Below are positions 39,056 to 52,884 of a stretch of DNA of 64,000 nucleotides, one piece after another; position 1 is the first letter of the stretch; every line of letters begins with the position of its first letter. A model generated the notes under the pieces. It made no database searches, had not been told where the DNA came from, and worked only from the letters and a program-made list of their open reading frames with translations. The DNA comes from Eopsaltria australis (lineage: Eukaryota > Chordata > Aves > Passeriformes > Petroicidae): NCBI GenBank assembly GCA_034509425.1, contig JAVTVJ010000012.1:9149001-9213000 (forward strand), written 5' to 3'. Position numbers and translations under genes: made by a program.

Positions 39056-39662
39056 TAGCAGTCATACTCATAAGTAATGACATGGCCTAGCGAAGAGTGA
39101 CCAGCAGACAGTCCACTGATCTTCTCAGGGAACTGGGAATGTATCTTGGTCATCTTCTTAGCTGTACATCAGGGAAATTGTTTCTGTGCCAGTGTTGAAA
39201 AGGGCATACTCTGTCAGCGTATTTTAAATAATTCTTGAAGGATGTGAAAAGTTTGGAACAGCTGAAATAACTAAAGGGAAAAAAAATGAAATGGGAGGAA
39301 AATCGTAATGTCAAAACTCAAGATCCACTGATAGTGAAATGACTTTCCCTCTTTTAAATTCCACAACTGAAAATGTCACATTGCATTAATATCTTAAATG
39401 TAGCTACAACTTTTCTCTCTCAGTGTCTTCATCCTTACAAGGATATCTGCTTATGTGTGTGTAGAGATGGGAAATGGATTTTAAAAAGGCCTTGGACATT
39501 CACCTGAACTATAGAAATGCCTGGTCTATGCCTGCCAGATGTTCTAAAATGTATTATTCACTTCTAATTTTAACCCTATCACAGGATTTTAAATCTGAGT
39601 TTAGCAGCAGCTTGAGCTCAAATTTCAAAGATACTGTGTAAACCAGTATCTTGGTTTATCCA

Positions 39663-39951
39663 TGTGGTCGACTGACCCCAGCTGACAGCTGAGACCCCAG
39701 CCAGTCCCTGCTCACTCAGGTGGGCTCAGATCTCCCAGGTGTGTCCCCTCCCAGCCTCTTGCCCACCTCTATCCATGGGCTGCAGGGGCAACTTCAGAGG
39801 CAGAGGTGGCCTGAGCAGTGTGCAAGCCCTGTGCAGCAGTAACTGCAACATGGGTGTTACCAACACTGGTTTTATCACCAGTTGAAAACACAGTGCCATA
39901 CAGGCTGCTGCTGTGAAGAAAATTAACTCTATCCTTGCCAAACCCAGTACA
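39663..39951 (-). mobile_element. Solo LTR of an avian endogenous retrovirus, internally deleted
   Basis: Read on the minus strand the element begins TGTACTGGGTTTGGCAAGGA and continues GAGTTAATTTTCTTC and GGCACTGTGTTTTCAA, matching the 5' (U3) start of a common avian LTR family whose copies begin TGTCCTGGTTT. Its other end, CAGCTGGGGTC..GACCACA, matches the 3' (U5) end of the same family (GGGGTTAAACCAC). The whole copy is about 290 bp, shorter than the several hundred bases I expect for this family. The promoter (TATA) and polyadenylation parts appear to be missing. No viral genes are attached. I see no convincing target-site duplication. Confidence 0.75.
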
Positions 39952-42739
39952 ACCAGTGACTGTCCTAAAGAGTCTTGTTCAGAGATCGGTTCTTGCTCTC
40001 ATGTGAAAGAAGGAATATTTGGTAGCTCTAGGAACTTTGAGGAACTCTGTCACAGAGAAGCAGCTCCAGAGCCTTCAGCAGACCCTGGGAGCTGGTTAAA
40101 GCTTACAGTATTGCCCTGAAGTTGGGAAGTAGTAACAGACTCTGCTCCTGGCTGGTTGCAAAAGTGGAATAAAGAAGCTGTGCTAAACATAGGACTGCAT
40201 CAAGCTGCAGGATCCTTGACTTTGGCGGATGTTGCAGAGACCTGAAAAGCTCAATGAGTTGAGATAGAATAGAAGAACCTGGGTGTCAGTTCTGTTCTTG
40301 TAAGGCTCACAGCTGCTGTAGCTTCATAAGCTTGTCTCTGATGTCCTGATCCAGTTTTTAAAGACAGGGTAAAATAGGCTAATGATAAAAATACACGATG
40401 GAGGAAACTTGCAAGGGCTTAAGTGACCTCTGAGATGGTGAACTTCCAGGTGAGAGTGCAGCAGGCACTCCAGCTTAAAGGAAGTCAGTCTGTTAAAGCT
40501 TAGTAAGCTAATGCTGGTAGCAAAGGGACAGAAACCAAGCCTTCTCAAGGTGAGTCTGATGCCTTGGAGGACAGTTTATTGTGTTTTAGTTAAAATATTG
40601 CAGTTCTGGCTATAATCCTTGTATTTTTCTTCTGAAAAGCTGCTATGAAGAATTAAAAATCCTTGAATGTCAGCACTGATGGGCACTCCCCAGGGCCTAC
40701 ATCCAGGACTGAACTGGTCCCACAGCTGTGAGTCAGTAGGAGGGTGGGATGGAGGATGCCTCCATTGTTTTTCAATCTCTGTTTTTCTGAGGAGTTGGCT
40801 TAGAGTTCAGCACTTCAGGGCATGCATGCAGGTCTTGCAGTGGTTCCTGTTTGCCAGCAGTGTAGCTCTTGTATGCATTAGACACTGCATGTGGCTGCAG
40901 TTGTGCATGAGGCACCGGGAAGATTTATCTCTGGTTTAACATAAAGATCTCTGCTTTTCCCCACATCACCTCCTCAACACCCTGCCTCTTGTTTCTGTGC
41001 AAATAGGGAGAAATAACAGTAAGGTGCCATTTACTACACAGTTATAGAAATATATCCTTTTTAATGCAACATGACAGAAGTTTCCTGGCACAAGCAGCTT
41101 TCTGATTCGTAGTTCTCCAACATCCCCTGCTTCAGCTCAGACAAGTTGATTATTTCCTCCTACCAGCAGATGTAGATAGGAACAATTGGAGCTGTGCTAA
41201 CTTTATCTTTAGTAGGGGCCAGCTGGGTCACACACCTTCTCTTTCCCGTCTGTAAACAGCAGCGAGGGATGGCCCTGAGGGCTGCTGGCAGGGACTGGTG
41301 GCCTGACTGAACTGGCTGACTGACTGGAGAGGAGAGAGATGCCAGTTCATCAGTCATCCTCAGCTGCCAGGGATGGAGGGAAATAAAGGAGGCTTGTAGA
41401 GAGATGCAAAGTGGAGAGGGAAGTCATGGTTAGAAACACTTCTTAATGTCTCTGGTAAGGTGGGAATCTGGGATTAGACAGCTCTGGATCACCTGCCTTC
41501 TGCTGGGGGTCCACTGCTGAAGGCATCTGTACTCACATTGCAACACAGCTTAAAGGAAGCAGCCTTTGGAAATTGCCTTACCAGCTCCTGCTGGGAAATA
41601 GTTTTTTAACTCTGCTGTGATGTGCAGGGTGAACTTAATCTGCAGGAACTCTTTTTGCCATATGTCTGAGATTAAGTCAGCTTTTCAGTTCTGGTGGGTT
41701 GAGCAAGTACAAGAAGTCAGGTGATGCAAAGGGGGAAAATTCTGCTCTATTTTTCAGCCTGGTCCATTAAAATCTTCATTAAATAGAAGTTTTCCCTGAA
41801 GTTATATGAAGATGATTCCTATGTGACTGATGTCATAAATTAAAATGCAAAGTTTGTTCACATCTTTTGTTTTTAATAAGGAAACGGAGTTTCATTTGGA
41901 AATACAGATTTATGCTGAAAGTTTCAAGTGTGCTTGTGCCCAAGAGGTTTAAAGATACTTTGCTTAGGCTGACAGTGAAGACCAAATGCTTCGGAAGCAT
42001 GTGGGAGAGTTTTTGTCAGCAAACAGACCCTTTTTGCCTATTGGACGTGAATACTTCTGGGTATAAAAGCTGTGCCAGCAATGATATGTGATTTCAGTTT
42101 TTCCTGCTCAGAGGACTTGAAGCTGACTGGCTATGGTGAGGTGCTTGGCTCCAAAGTGGAACAGGAAAGGGAGAGAGTTTGTGTTCATGTCATAGTTCTA
42201 ACGACTAATGTCAGAGAGTACTTCTAATTATCAAGTGATGTCGCTGAAATGCAATGTAGAGGTTTCAAGCCCCCTTTTCACCCTGAAATGTAGGCTTTTA
42301 ATTACTCCAGTGGTGACAAATGACTACAGGGAAATGTGCAGAAGCTTAACATAAGTTCTTGGTTTCAGAAGATGGCTCAGAGTAGCAAGGTAGTAGTTTC
42401 TTGTCTGCCATGTCCTAAGTGAAAGTTAACTAGTTAGAAGCAAAGGGGATGAAGAACATGTGTATGTATATCTTCTCCAACTAGGGCTCTTGGAAAGGCA
42501 GGAATATATATGTAAAAGAAAATATATGAATGTGTTTGCCATATATAAATGTGTATATTATACTGATCTTTCTTTTGTGAGCAGCTTTCTTAGTGGTCAA
42601 GGCACTAAGTTCAGCTGAGATGCCTCTGTGCTAAGCTGGTCTCTGTGCATGTTCAGAGTGTCCTTGCTCAAAGCTGTGTAGCCATGTTTAGGTACAGTGT
42701 CACACCCATACTCATGCTTCTCTAAATCTAAGTGTGGTC

Positions 42740-43650
42740 AAGTTGGTAGATGGAGTCAAATAGACCTCTGGAGAAAAGGCAGGAGGAGATTTCTGAGCAT
42801 TCGGCTGTTTTAGAAGTGACTTTGTCGCTCCGCAAAGCAGGAAGTGGAAAAAGGGATGTGAAGTCTAGCACTGACAGAGCTGTGTATATGTTTATGGCAA
42901 GCTTTTCTGAAGTGGAAGCAGCAGGATGCAAGAAAATGCTAAGGCACTGGTTGGATTTTTGAAGTTGGCTTTGTGGGTGGATGAGAGGTGGGTGAGAATA
43001 AGCTCAAGAATTTTGAAGATGGACAGGGGAGGATTTCCCTCTGATCTACAAGAAGGGTGATGTGGTGAGAAATACAAGGAATCTGGAAGGTCTGGATTGC
43101 AAGAAGCAGAGAGTTTGAGGATTGATGATGACTTCTGAATAGCTGGCCTAGCAGTTTGGTATTCATGTTCACAGAGACTGATGTAAGAGGGGATTTCAAA
43201 GAGCTAGCTGGGACAGGAAAAGAAGCAGAGGTTGAGGTAAGAGCTTGAGGTAGAAAAGCAGAAACTAGAATTATGAACTTGAGGTCCAGTTACAGTGAAA
43301 AACACAGCTGAGGGGAGGAAGACCAAAGTGTCAAACTGAGGCTGCTGGGAATGTCTGCTGGAGCAGGGGCCTGGGGGCAGATGGGAGCTGGGACCAGCCC
43401 TCCCTGGAAGTTGACAGAATGGGTTTTGCCCATGTGAAAGCAGTGGAGACGTGATGACACGGTGAAGTTTGGAAAGAGTTTGGAGCTACCCCCGTGCTAA
43501 AGATTGGGGAAGGAAAGAGGGAGCAAATGAAGCATCATCTGTGCTGATGCATGAGAAGCAGTGGAGGGTGTCTTGACAGACAGATGAGTGACAGTCAAGA
43601 CAAGTGCCTTGAAATCAGAGCTCAGGGAGAGTGCGTGCAAACATGGTTTG
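42740..43650 (+). other. G/A-rich block of about 0.9 kb
   Basis: The plus strand is visibly rich in G and A over this span, with many GAAG, GAGG and AAGG runs and few long pyrimidine runs, unlike its neighbours. No ORF or repeat family is recognised. It contains the G-quadruplex motif at 43366-43392. Limits are approximate. Confidence 0.5.
43366..43392 (+). other. Predicted G-quadruplex motif
   Basis: Four G runs (4, 5, 3 and 3 G) are separated by loops of 3, 5 and 4 nt, which satisfies the usual G3+N1-7 pattern. The motif is on the non-template strand of ITPK1, so it would also be present in the pre-mRNA. Formation in vivo is not shown by the sequence. Confidence 0.7.
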
Positions 43651-45139
43651 AAAACTGGGTTATAGCATGAGACCCAGGAGTGTGTCTGGCACTCTCTGTC
43701 TGTGGTTGTAAGCTACACAGACAGGCTTTTCACACTCAAGCTCTGTCCTTGTATTTTAACTATTTTACCCCCTTCCTATCTTTGCCTGTTAAAATGAGTA
43801 TGAATAGTGAAGATGGGATTTGGTGTCTGTGGTAAGGCATACCAACAGTTTATAGACTCCTTTTTCTTAGGATGTTTTACCTGTTGCTGTGACAGGAAGA
43901 TTTGAAATTCCTGTAAACAGAGTTGAGTGAGGAATAAGAAATGCGATTTTAGCTGTTCTTTTTCTAGCTTTTTTAATTATTCCAGCATTCACCATCTTCC
44001 CTGAATAGGAAGTCATTTTCCTGTTCAAACCATAAAAAGGAAAAGAAAATGAGTAGTCAGGGGTGGGTTATGTAATTTTAGAGCCCCAACAGTCAGATGG
44101 TAGGCTTGTGAGACAAAATCTGAAACTATTATTAACCAATTAAAATGAAGTTTTGGCCTACTTTTGTGTCACTGATAGTCCTGTAAATCAGCCTGACCAT
44201 CCCAGTGAGACAAGGTATCTACAGTCCTTGCAGAAATCCAGCATGGCCTGGCTGCCTTGCCAAGGGCAGAGCTTACAGGTTCCTCCTCCATCTGGTGAGG
44301 ATGGCTTGTCAGTCAGTGCTTGAGGGAAGACACCAGAACTAGGGAGCGTGCCAGACTTGATTTACAGGTCAATGACAAAGTGCTGCTTTGCCTGCTTCTT
44401 CCTGAGTGATGTTTCTGATGGTCTTTTTTTTAATCTTGCCTCTGTGCTGCTCACTTAGCGCTCTGTTTATAAAAAGTAGAATGCAAGTCTGAGTAATCTG
44501 AAACCTGAGATTCTTCTGTTTGATCTCCATTGCTGCACCTCCTAGTTCTTTTGTTCCCCTGAGAATATTTAGGGAACTCCAGGAACATAAGTGTTCCTGG
44601 ATAGCAGATTTCAGTTTGTGCTGTACACCCCAGGATGCCCATTTATAGCATCGAATCAGTCAGTGTACCAGTGCAGCAACACTGTTTATGATTAAGGTAA
44701 GCTATTTCTTGCCAGAAAGTGGTTAACACTCTAAGAATCTGCATTAGCCCAAATGCTCCTATTCATAGTTTATAAGGATCTGTGGCCATGGCATGTGTGG
44801 AAGGGATTTTCTAGGTTCTTGAGCCTGTAACTTGAAAAATTTAGTTGCATTCTCAACCCTTTTTCTGGTTTTAGTTTTCTACTTCTAGTCATGGATGCTG
44901 TAACTGGGTAAAGCTGTTCCACAGGGCTCCCAGTAGAGCCTTTTTCAGTAGTTTAACTCTTACAGACCTCAGGTAAAATACCCTGATCCTGGTGAAACTG
45001 AGTTTATTTTTATCATGTCATCATCATTTTCATTTTGTATTTAGTCAATGTTGTTCTATTTGTGATTCTCCTTTCTGCATGATACTTCTAAGTGGTGGAA
45101 CCAGTTACACTGTGTAGATATTAAGGTCTATCAGTAATC

Positions 45140-46180
45140 TACTTGCTGTGCTTAGGTCACTAATGAAGATATTAAATAAAATGGTCACAAAACCAGTGCC
45201 TGAGGAATGCCATTAGCACAGCCTCTCTGGTTTGCCACTGCTGCTTTCAGCATGCAAGCCATTGTCAAGTTCTCTTGTATTTAACTCTTCATTCACCTTC
45301 CTGTGCTTCTGCAGATCCTTGTCTTTCTCCAGTTCCACCAGCCTGCACGCTTTACTGCGAAAGGAAAAAAAAAAGGAGCTGCTTTGCTGCGTTTTCTCCA
45401 TCTAGAGAATCAGTGGCCACACAGCCAATTAGATGGGTCTGGTCTGTCTTTTTGAGATTCATGTCACTTTTTGCTACATTTTTTTATTTATGCCTGAAGA
45501 TCTGATTATTTTTCAGCATCTTCAAATGTACTGAAATGCTTTTATACTGCTTGGTCAGATGTACAATAAGTAGCCATCATCTTTGCCTCTTTTCTTTCCC
45601 TGGTATAGTTGCCTCTCTCTTTTTTTTTTTTTTATCCTTTGGAAGCACTGTATAAAGGATACAGTCATTCAGAGCCCTTGTGTTGCCATCCCCTGATTTC
45701 CTGTGTAATGTTTTGTTTAATTGAATTTTGTTTTCTAGAGATCGGGGGGAGAGGTGCTTTTTGGGCTGTTTTTTAAGTATCCAGTTATGGGAGAGCCACA
45801 GTTTCCCTTCACCTCATCACATTAAACTCTGAAGTGTCATCTGACATCTGTGCCACTCCACTAGGCTCCTTCTGATCAGGCATATTCTCAGGTGTGGTTC
45901 CTCTTATTCTAGAACATTAAAGTAAGACAAGCTAAATTAATCTGAAATGTCAAGGTGTTCATTCATTTCTCTCTGACTGCAGGACGAAGCCTGAAATTAA
46001 TGTAGTTACTGGCTTCTGTGGATCTCACTCCATGAGTTCTGGCTTTGGCTGCTGGTTCCCATTGATGTCTCTGTACCCATCTCTGTTCACCAACTTGTCC
46101 TGCCCCCACAACCAGCCTCTTTATTCTTGTTGAAAACTGAAGCCAAACATTTGTGCAAAATTTGTGGTTATTTCTATATT
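45140..46180 (-). mobile_element. Ancient, decayed CR1 LINE covering part of ORF2
   Basis: Two coding islands on the minus strand sit in the right order and at roughly the right spacing for one CR1 ORF2. At 46129-46167 the translation is PQILHKCLASVFN, like the LNAFFASVF motif in the linker between endonuclease and reverse transcriptase. At 45156-45182 it is ILFNIFISD, preceded by a frameshifted remnant of PQGSVLGP, the reverse-transcriptase segment before the catalytic YADD region. The DNA between is too decayed to align by eye, so the joined span is inference. Repeat masking would settle its limits. Confidence 0.55.
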
Positions 46181-47337
46181 AATGTTAGTATTAACCCTAT
46201 ACTTGCTACACAGAGATCCTAATTTTTCTTCTTTTTTAAGTATTCCCAGAATATGTTTTACTCATTGGCATACTGCTGAAAAATGCTAAGCATCCTTTAT
46301 TATCAAATCCTGGAGCTTTTCACAACTCAGCAGTCTTTACTAATTGCTTTCTTTATACATTTGCCATCCTGAAGTCATAAATCTGCTTGAATTGTTCACT
46401 ATTTTATCCTCTAATTTAAACTAACACAGCTTGATGTAGTATTTTTTATTGCTAAATTTTATGTTAGTTTTCCTGCTTCAGAATAGTTGGGCTATAACCT
46501 CAGAAGGATTGTCAGATGATCCCAACATAGCAAAAGCAAGACCTTTTATCATTCTCATTTGAAAGGAATTTTACCGAAAATGTTCTGCCTGGGTCTTCCA
46601 TATGCTGCATTGGAAAACTGTTCGCCTGGGTGGGAATAAAAACGTTTGATGTGCGTCTGAGCCGTGGACCACTCATGAAGACTTTAGACAGAAAGTAAAA
46701 AGCAAATCTGCTTTGCAGTTGTTGCAAAGCAAACTGTTGGCCATTAACTGTTGATCACTACCTCTGTGCCAGGGTATTTGCTGATGCAATGAGTCAGAGC
46801 CACTGAGGCTTCAGTTAGAGCCTTGCCTGTGTCCCAGTCACCTTCTCCTGACTTCTCTTTCTGCTCCTTTCTCCAATACATTTTAGTGGTGCAGCACCAG
46901 TGAGGGATGATGGTAATCTCCACCTATGCCCTTCGTCCTTCGTTTGAGAAATGAGGAGCTGTTTCACCTTTGCAGCTGTGTTCATTTCAGACCATTTCAA
47001 ATGCCTTTAAATGCACCCTTGGAGAAGGGATGGTTTAATCATTTTGTCTCACAGGGAGCAGTGGTTTCAAGCTGAAGTAATGCTTTGTAATTGAAAGGCA
47101 ACTTCATTCTTCCATAAATAATACTTGCTGGAACAGAATGGAAGGGAATGCCACAGTCTCTTCAATCTCTTCATGATCTCTTCTGATTTCTGCTCATGCA
47201 GCATAGGGATATGATATAGGTCAGCTGAAGCATGGCCTTCTCTATGCTAAAGAGCAGCCTTACTAATTTTTATTTTTCCTTTAGGCTAAGTCTTCTAAAG
47301 CTTTTGTGTTTCTTCCCTGTCTTATTCCAGTGTACTT

Positions 47338-47356
47338 CTCCCTCCTCCTCCTCCTC
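47338..47356 (+). repeat. (CTC)n microsatellite
   Basis: CTC triplets run with little interruption inside a pyrimidine-rich stretch. Confidence 0.85.
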
Positions 47357-50300
47357 TATCCTTTGCAGTTGCACAAGCATTCCTAGCTACCCAGTGTTCA
47401 TGAGCAGCACCATAAAAAAGCGTTTGGATGAAGGAGGATTTTTTTAAAAGATGTTTCAATTTCAGTTTGTTTTTCAGAAGGGATCCCAATTAGTTTAGGC
47501 AGGGGGTGAATAAAGAGCATAAAAACTTTCTACTTGGACAGCTATTGCTCCTTCCACGTGTATTTAAATTTCTTAGTATGCAATAAAGAGCACATAAATT
47601 CAGCAAAGTGATGAGCAGACTGGTTTAAATGTATTTTTGGTGCTACCTACATTTGCTTACAACTTGGTGTCATCCAGAGTCTCTTGAGAAAGGGAAATGC
47701 ACCTAGAAATACACCTCTCTGGGGGCTAGTAGCTAACAGAAGTGAAGAGGGTTCTGGCAGCCTGGCTGTGCCAGATGGGAAGCTTTGTTGAAGGGAGAAT
47801 TACAGCAGAGACATTGGCAATTTCATGGGAAGTACAGCTGCACACACAGGAGCTCTTACTGCTCTTGATGTTTGACAGGTGCTGCTGAAGAATTAGCCAA
47901 AAGCTGAGCCTGAGATGTGTGGTATAAGTCCAGAGCTGAGCTTTGTTAGCCCTTAGGATAAAGGGCAGTAGCCAGGCTTTCTGGGGGATGTTTCTTATGT
48001 ATCAGCTTTTCTACTTATCTAATCCTATGGTCAGAAGGAAGGAAGTTAGGCAGTCCATGTTTGTGTGTCTTCACGAGAAACTTTCAGAATATGCCTCCTC
48101 CATCTTAACATTCTCTGTATCCAGTAGTTATTAAAAAACCAAAAGTATTTGCAGAACTGTAAGGTCTTGATGTTTTGATTCCATATGTGGTGATATAATT
48201 AAAGGTTAAAATTCACCACTCTCGTGCCCCTCCCTCTGCTTACCTGGGCTTTATTGACTGTAGTGCTGCAGTGTTTGTGTATTCTGGATTAGCTGGAGTG
48301 CTCTCCATGGACAGTGTCTCCATTCCACTCTATCTCTGCTGTCTGCTCTCCTACAGGTTTGATTGAGCTGTCAGTTCAATAACTGAGCTACAGCTGACCC
48401 AGCTGGCTCAAAAAAAATTAAAATTCTGCTGTGTAAAGTCTACAAAAGAGCAGGGTTTCTGGGTCTGATTTGCCCATTCCGGAAGTGAGCCAGGGATTTT
48501 GTGAACCACTTAGTAATTTTCCCATACCTTCCACTATGGAGACTTCCTCTATAGCTTTTTTCTCTGGTGCATTGAACATTGCTTTTATGACAGGTCCAGG
48601 AAGTGAAGCAAGGCAGGTTATGCTGAATGCTCATTCTCCTGTGTTCATGTTTTTCTATAACTTGCTTTCATTCTTTGGGGCACTAATCCTCCCATGTCAC
48701 ACATTTTCTGTTCAACTTTTCTCCTCTGCTAATCTGTGGATTTGTTCTGCTGCCCTTCTTAATCCACAGGAGCCTTGGTGACCTCAGGAGACACCCTTGG
48801 CAAGAGGCTTTTCTGGATTTGGGTAGCATTGATTATTTCTCCTGCACTGTTGAAAATCAGCAATTGTCTTTCAAACCATCCCTGAGTAAGACTGAGCTGC
48901 TTAACCACTTGCCTACCAAAACCTAGTCACTGCAGTCCACTCCAAATGGGACATGAGCTCTCAGTTGAATATCATGCTCAGAAATAGCTATTCCCACATC
49001 TTGGCAAGTTCTGGAAAGAACTTTCTGCAACTGCTCGAGTATTGTACAGGAGATAAACCAGCTGTTAAACTTTATTTGCTAGAATTTAATTTTGTGTGTG
49101 TGTTGTATGGCTGTAAGTCTAAAACAAAGTTCCAGTAACAATGTTCTAGTCTTGGGTAAAATAGAAAATCTGAAAATTGGTTCTGTGACGAACTTTGGCC
49201 ATAGCCCAAACATGGGATTTCTTGTCTTGCTTTTCAAGTGAAGGGGCAAAACTTAGTGCTAACAGAAGGATGATGCTCAGTGGAAATATACATACCAAGG
49301 TCAGAGGAGTAAGGAGAGAAGTGAGGGGAGCTGTGGGAGAGGTTTGAGTAACTGGGATCCTTGTGTTACTGCACAGCCAAGAGCAGTACTGGCTCACTCT
49401 TCGCTTTTGTGGGAGGGGGCAGAGGAGGCTGTGGGGAGGTGATGATAACCAAGGTCCTGGGGGACTGCATTACTTGGGGACAAGACTTGGGTGTACAAGG
49501 ACTGGTCAGTTTGTGTAGTAGCTAGGGAAGTGATCCATAAATGGTGTCTGTTAGTATATGTAGTGTAAAAAACCCCTATGAACTTCCTTTTCCTTCATTT
49601 TATCTAGAATACAGCTAGAAGTGAGAACTTCCCAGATGTTTCAGACATCATACCAAGCTTCTAGAGGAGCAGCTGTGTGCAATTCCTGAAAATGTGCAAA
49701 GTGCTCACACATACTCTCTGGCAACTTGGGCCCAGCAGAATGCAAAGTAAACACAAGAATGCAAGAAAACACAAAGAAACCATATGTTAAACCCAGAATC
49801 TTCTCTGCTGTTAAAGTTTCAGTATCTGGGAAAATGGGAACCTGGCACAGCTTCATGTGTTAGGCTGCTCCTCACCTTTAGGCGTATCTTGATGCCTGGG
49901 ATGTCACTGCTATTTGCCTGCGGTTCTGCATGACATATGACAGTGTGGGACTTGCTTTCCCTCTCCTTTGGTGGCTCTATTAAACTGAGCTGGGCAGAAC
50001 TGCAGCAGATAACCTCTAGTGTCCTGCAGTGGTAGCAAGGTAAGCTCTTTGGTCGGTCTTTGACTTCCATGATTTCCAGAAGACCAGGAGGAAGGTAGGG
50101 TATTTTCAAGGTGTTTCCTTCCTGTTTGGGAAGGAGTTCCCATGTGAGGTGGCAGCTGTTACGGATGCTGCTGCGATGCCCTCTCCTTTCATCAGTGTGA
50201 AGGGGGAGGTCTCCTCACCACAGAGGATTTCCTTTCTTAGTTTGCCACTGCTGCAACAGGATGTGCAGGTTAATGCAGTGCTGGGGAAGGGGGGGCGTGG

Positions 50301-52884
50301 AGAAACAAACCAGCACTTCTTGGTGTACTTGTTGCTCTTTCCTTACAGCCTTTGATGGTCAGGTCCCTGTTTACCCTTTGCAATGGGGCAGATCTGGTGA
50401 TGTCTAATGCCTGGGGGAGTTCATGTTCTCCTTTGGTCCTTTGGCCCTGCTGAATACTTCTGCACTATCTGGGCGTGATGAAAGCCCAGATAACTTTCTT
50501 TCTCAGAGAGATGAAGAGAAAATCTCTGAAATATACAATTTTTAATTTAATTACAGCACATGGATATTTAGAAGCTGTGGGGAGCCTGTATACCACTGAA
50601 AATGCCAGGTAGCTTAATGTCTTTCCTGGTGAGGAAATGTTTATTGATACATACTTTGTTACCTTCCATGGGCTTTGGCAGGGAGTCATTTGTGTCAGTT
50701 TTGTGCTGCACAGCCCTGACGGCTGCTTTTGTGAGTCCTGGTGGAGGGATGGGTCAGGAGCGGACTGTTCCTGAAGGATTTAATTTGTGAAAGAAGCATG
50801 TGCTGGTCTTACTTGTTCATACGGATTTCCCTTGGTTTGTCCCAAGAGCAGTCAGGCTTCTCCGTCATTCTGTTCTGTTGCTGCTGCTGGGCACAAGTAG
50901 GTCTTCCATGTATGTATGGACATGCACAAGTGTTTTCCTGATTTCTTTCAGGAAATTTTCCCACTTTCTCTCAAAAGCAAGCACATTCTCTCCTGTAATT
51001 AGAATATCATCTGTATTTTTGTTTGCTTTTTACAGTAAGGTGAAAAAATGAACATGATAGTATTGATTTTTGATGCTTCCCTTCCCTTTCCAAAGCCCTT
51101 AAGATATTTTTAGATGCTTTCTTTGAGCTTTTTGAGAGAGAATAGTGTCTACCAATAGATCAGCTGTCAGAGTTCAGCTTTGTGAAGACTTGGCTTTCTC
51201 ATCTGGAGCTTGTGACTTTTTTTTTGTTGTGAGTTGCTCAGCGTCGAGGCACAGCATAGATAAACACAGGGGGCAGTGGGGTTGGGAGAAGAATTTGAAA
51301 AGCTTTATTTTACAAGCCTTTTGATATAAATGTATATGATGAAAATGCTGGGTAGAAAATAGCCCAAAGAATGGAAGATGAGGGCTGAAATCCTGAAGGC
51401 TTTCATGCAGTGGAGTTTAATAAGCTCAATTAAGATTGAAATAAACACCACATGTCTTGAGACCAATACAACCTTAACTGAATAGCAGAATACAATAGAT
51501 TCATGTAGAAAACTCTGTATACAGACTCAGGAGTCAGGGAGCAATGAAGGCAGGTCAGGCTGAAGTTGTACATTCACTTCAAAGGGAGGAGAGTGGTTAG
51601 ATTACCACAAGGGGACTTTGGGACTGTGATTTGTGAAATGTGTAGCACAGCATTGACAGGTCCCTATCAGAAAGTTGAATGGATTCTTTGCCTTTTGTGG
51701 CATTTTATTAAGTTTTCCAGCATTTGAGTTAATGTTGGATGATTTGGTGCTATCTGCCTAGCGAGAAGGCTTAGATTTCTGATTTACCTCCTTTGGCTGA
51801 AAGTTTCATGAACATTTTCCACCTGCAGCACGACAGGCTGCTGTGAAGGGATGTGCACTCCTGTTCTGCTGTTCCTAGCAGCACCTCAAAGGGAAACATA
51901 GCAAGAGACATAGCAAGCACTTAGAGCAGCATCCTGGAGACTGGAGTTTGTTAGTGGATTGGAGAATGGGAGCAAAATGTTTGAAGAATAGCTTTATGAG
52001 TCTTTATTTGTAATGAAAATATAATAAGAGAAAAGCGAGGATAAATAGAAATGTAGACTCTACATTCCTCAGGGATACTGCAGTGGACATTGCTTTCTTT
52101 GGTTCAGATAAAAGGACAGGTTGGTATTAAAACTTCATTTCATGTGAATGCTAATCCAAAAACTATTTTGGAAGAAGAGCTTTACAAAAAAAAAATCAAA
52201 ATCACAAATCCTAATCAGGCAGGTCCTGAAATACAGCTGATTATATCATGGACTGGAAACACTGAATAAAAAAAAATACACAACTATTTTTAATCATTAT
52301 TATAAATTATATTTCTTTTTCCTAAATCCAGCATTTGTAGTTGTTTGGCTTGTTTTTTTTCCCCTGAGTGAACAAATCCAGATTTTCTCCACTTGGACAT
52401 AGTTTTATTTTTAAACACAGCTTCCAGAAATGCATTTGTGTGGGATTGCAGTTGGGACCAGTGGAGAGCCATGGCACTCTGCCAGGCACTCGCCCTGTCC
52501 CTTCAATACAGATGGATTGCCAGGGTTCTGGAGAAAAACAACCCCAAAACTTTAAACAAATTATGCTTAATGGAAATAAACATTTTTTGCCCTTCTCTAT
52601 AATGATTTGGGTAATGTGCTGGCTGTGTGTTTCTGGAGGACAGAGGAAGGGGGAAGGGGAGAGAAGGCCAGAGACAGAGCTCTGCGTGCCTGTAAATTGC
52701 TCTCCAGTGGATTCTCTGGGAAGCCTGTGGGAGAGACTGTAATTTCTAAGCTTGGAGCATTTTGTAACTTTCAGCCCATCCTTCTATTAAAAGGTGGGCA
52801 GGCTGGCTGCAGCCAGCTATGATAAGAGCATTTATCTACTGGTTGGTTTCTTCCATATATGGATTTGAAAGACCAGGAAAGGCA

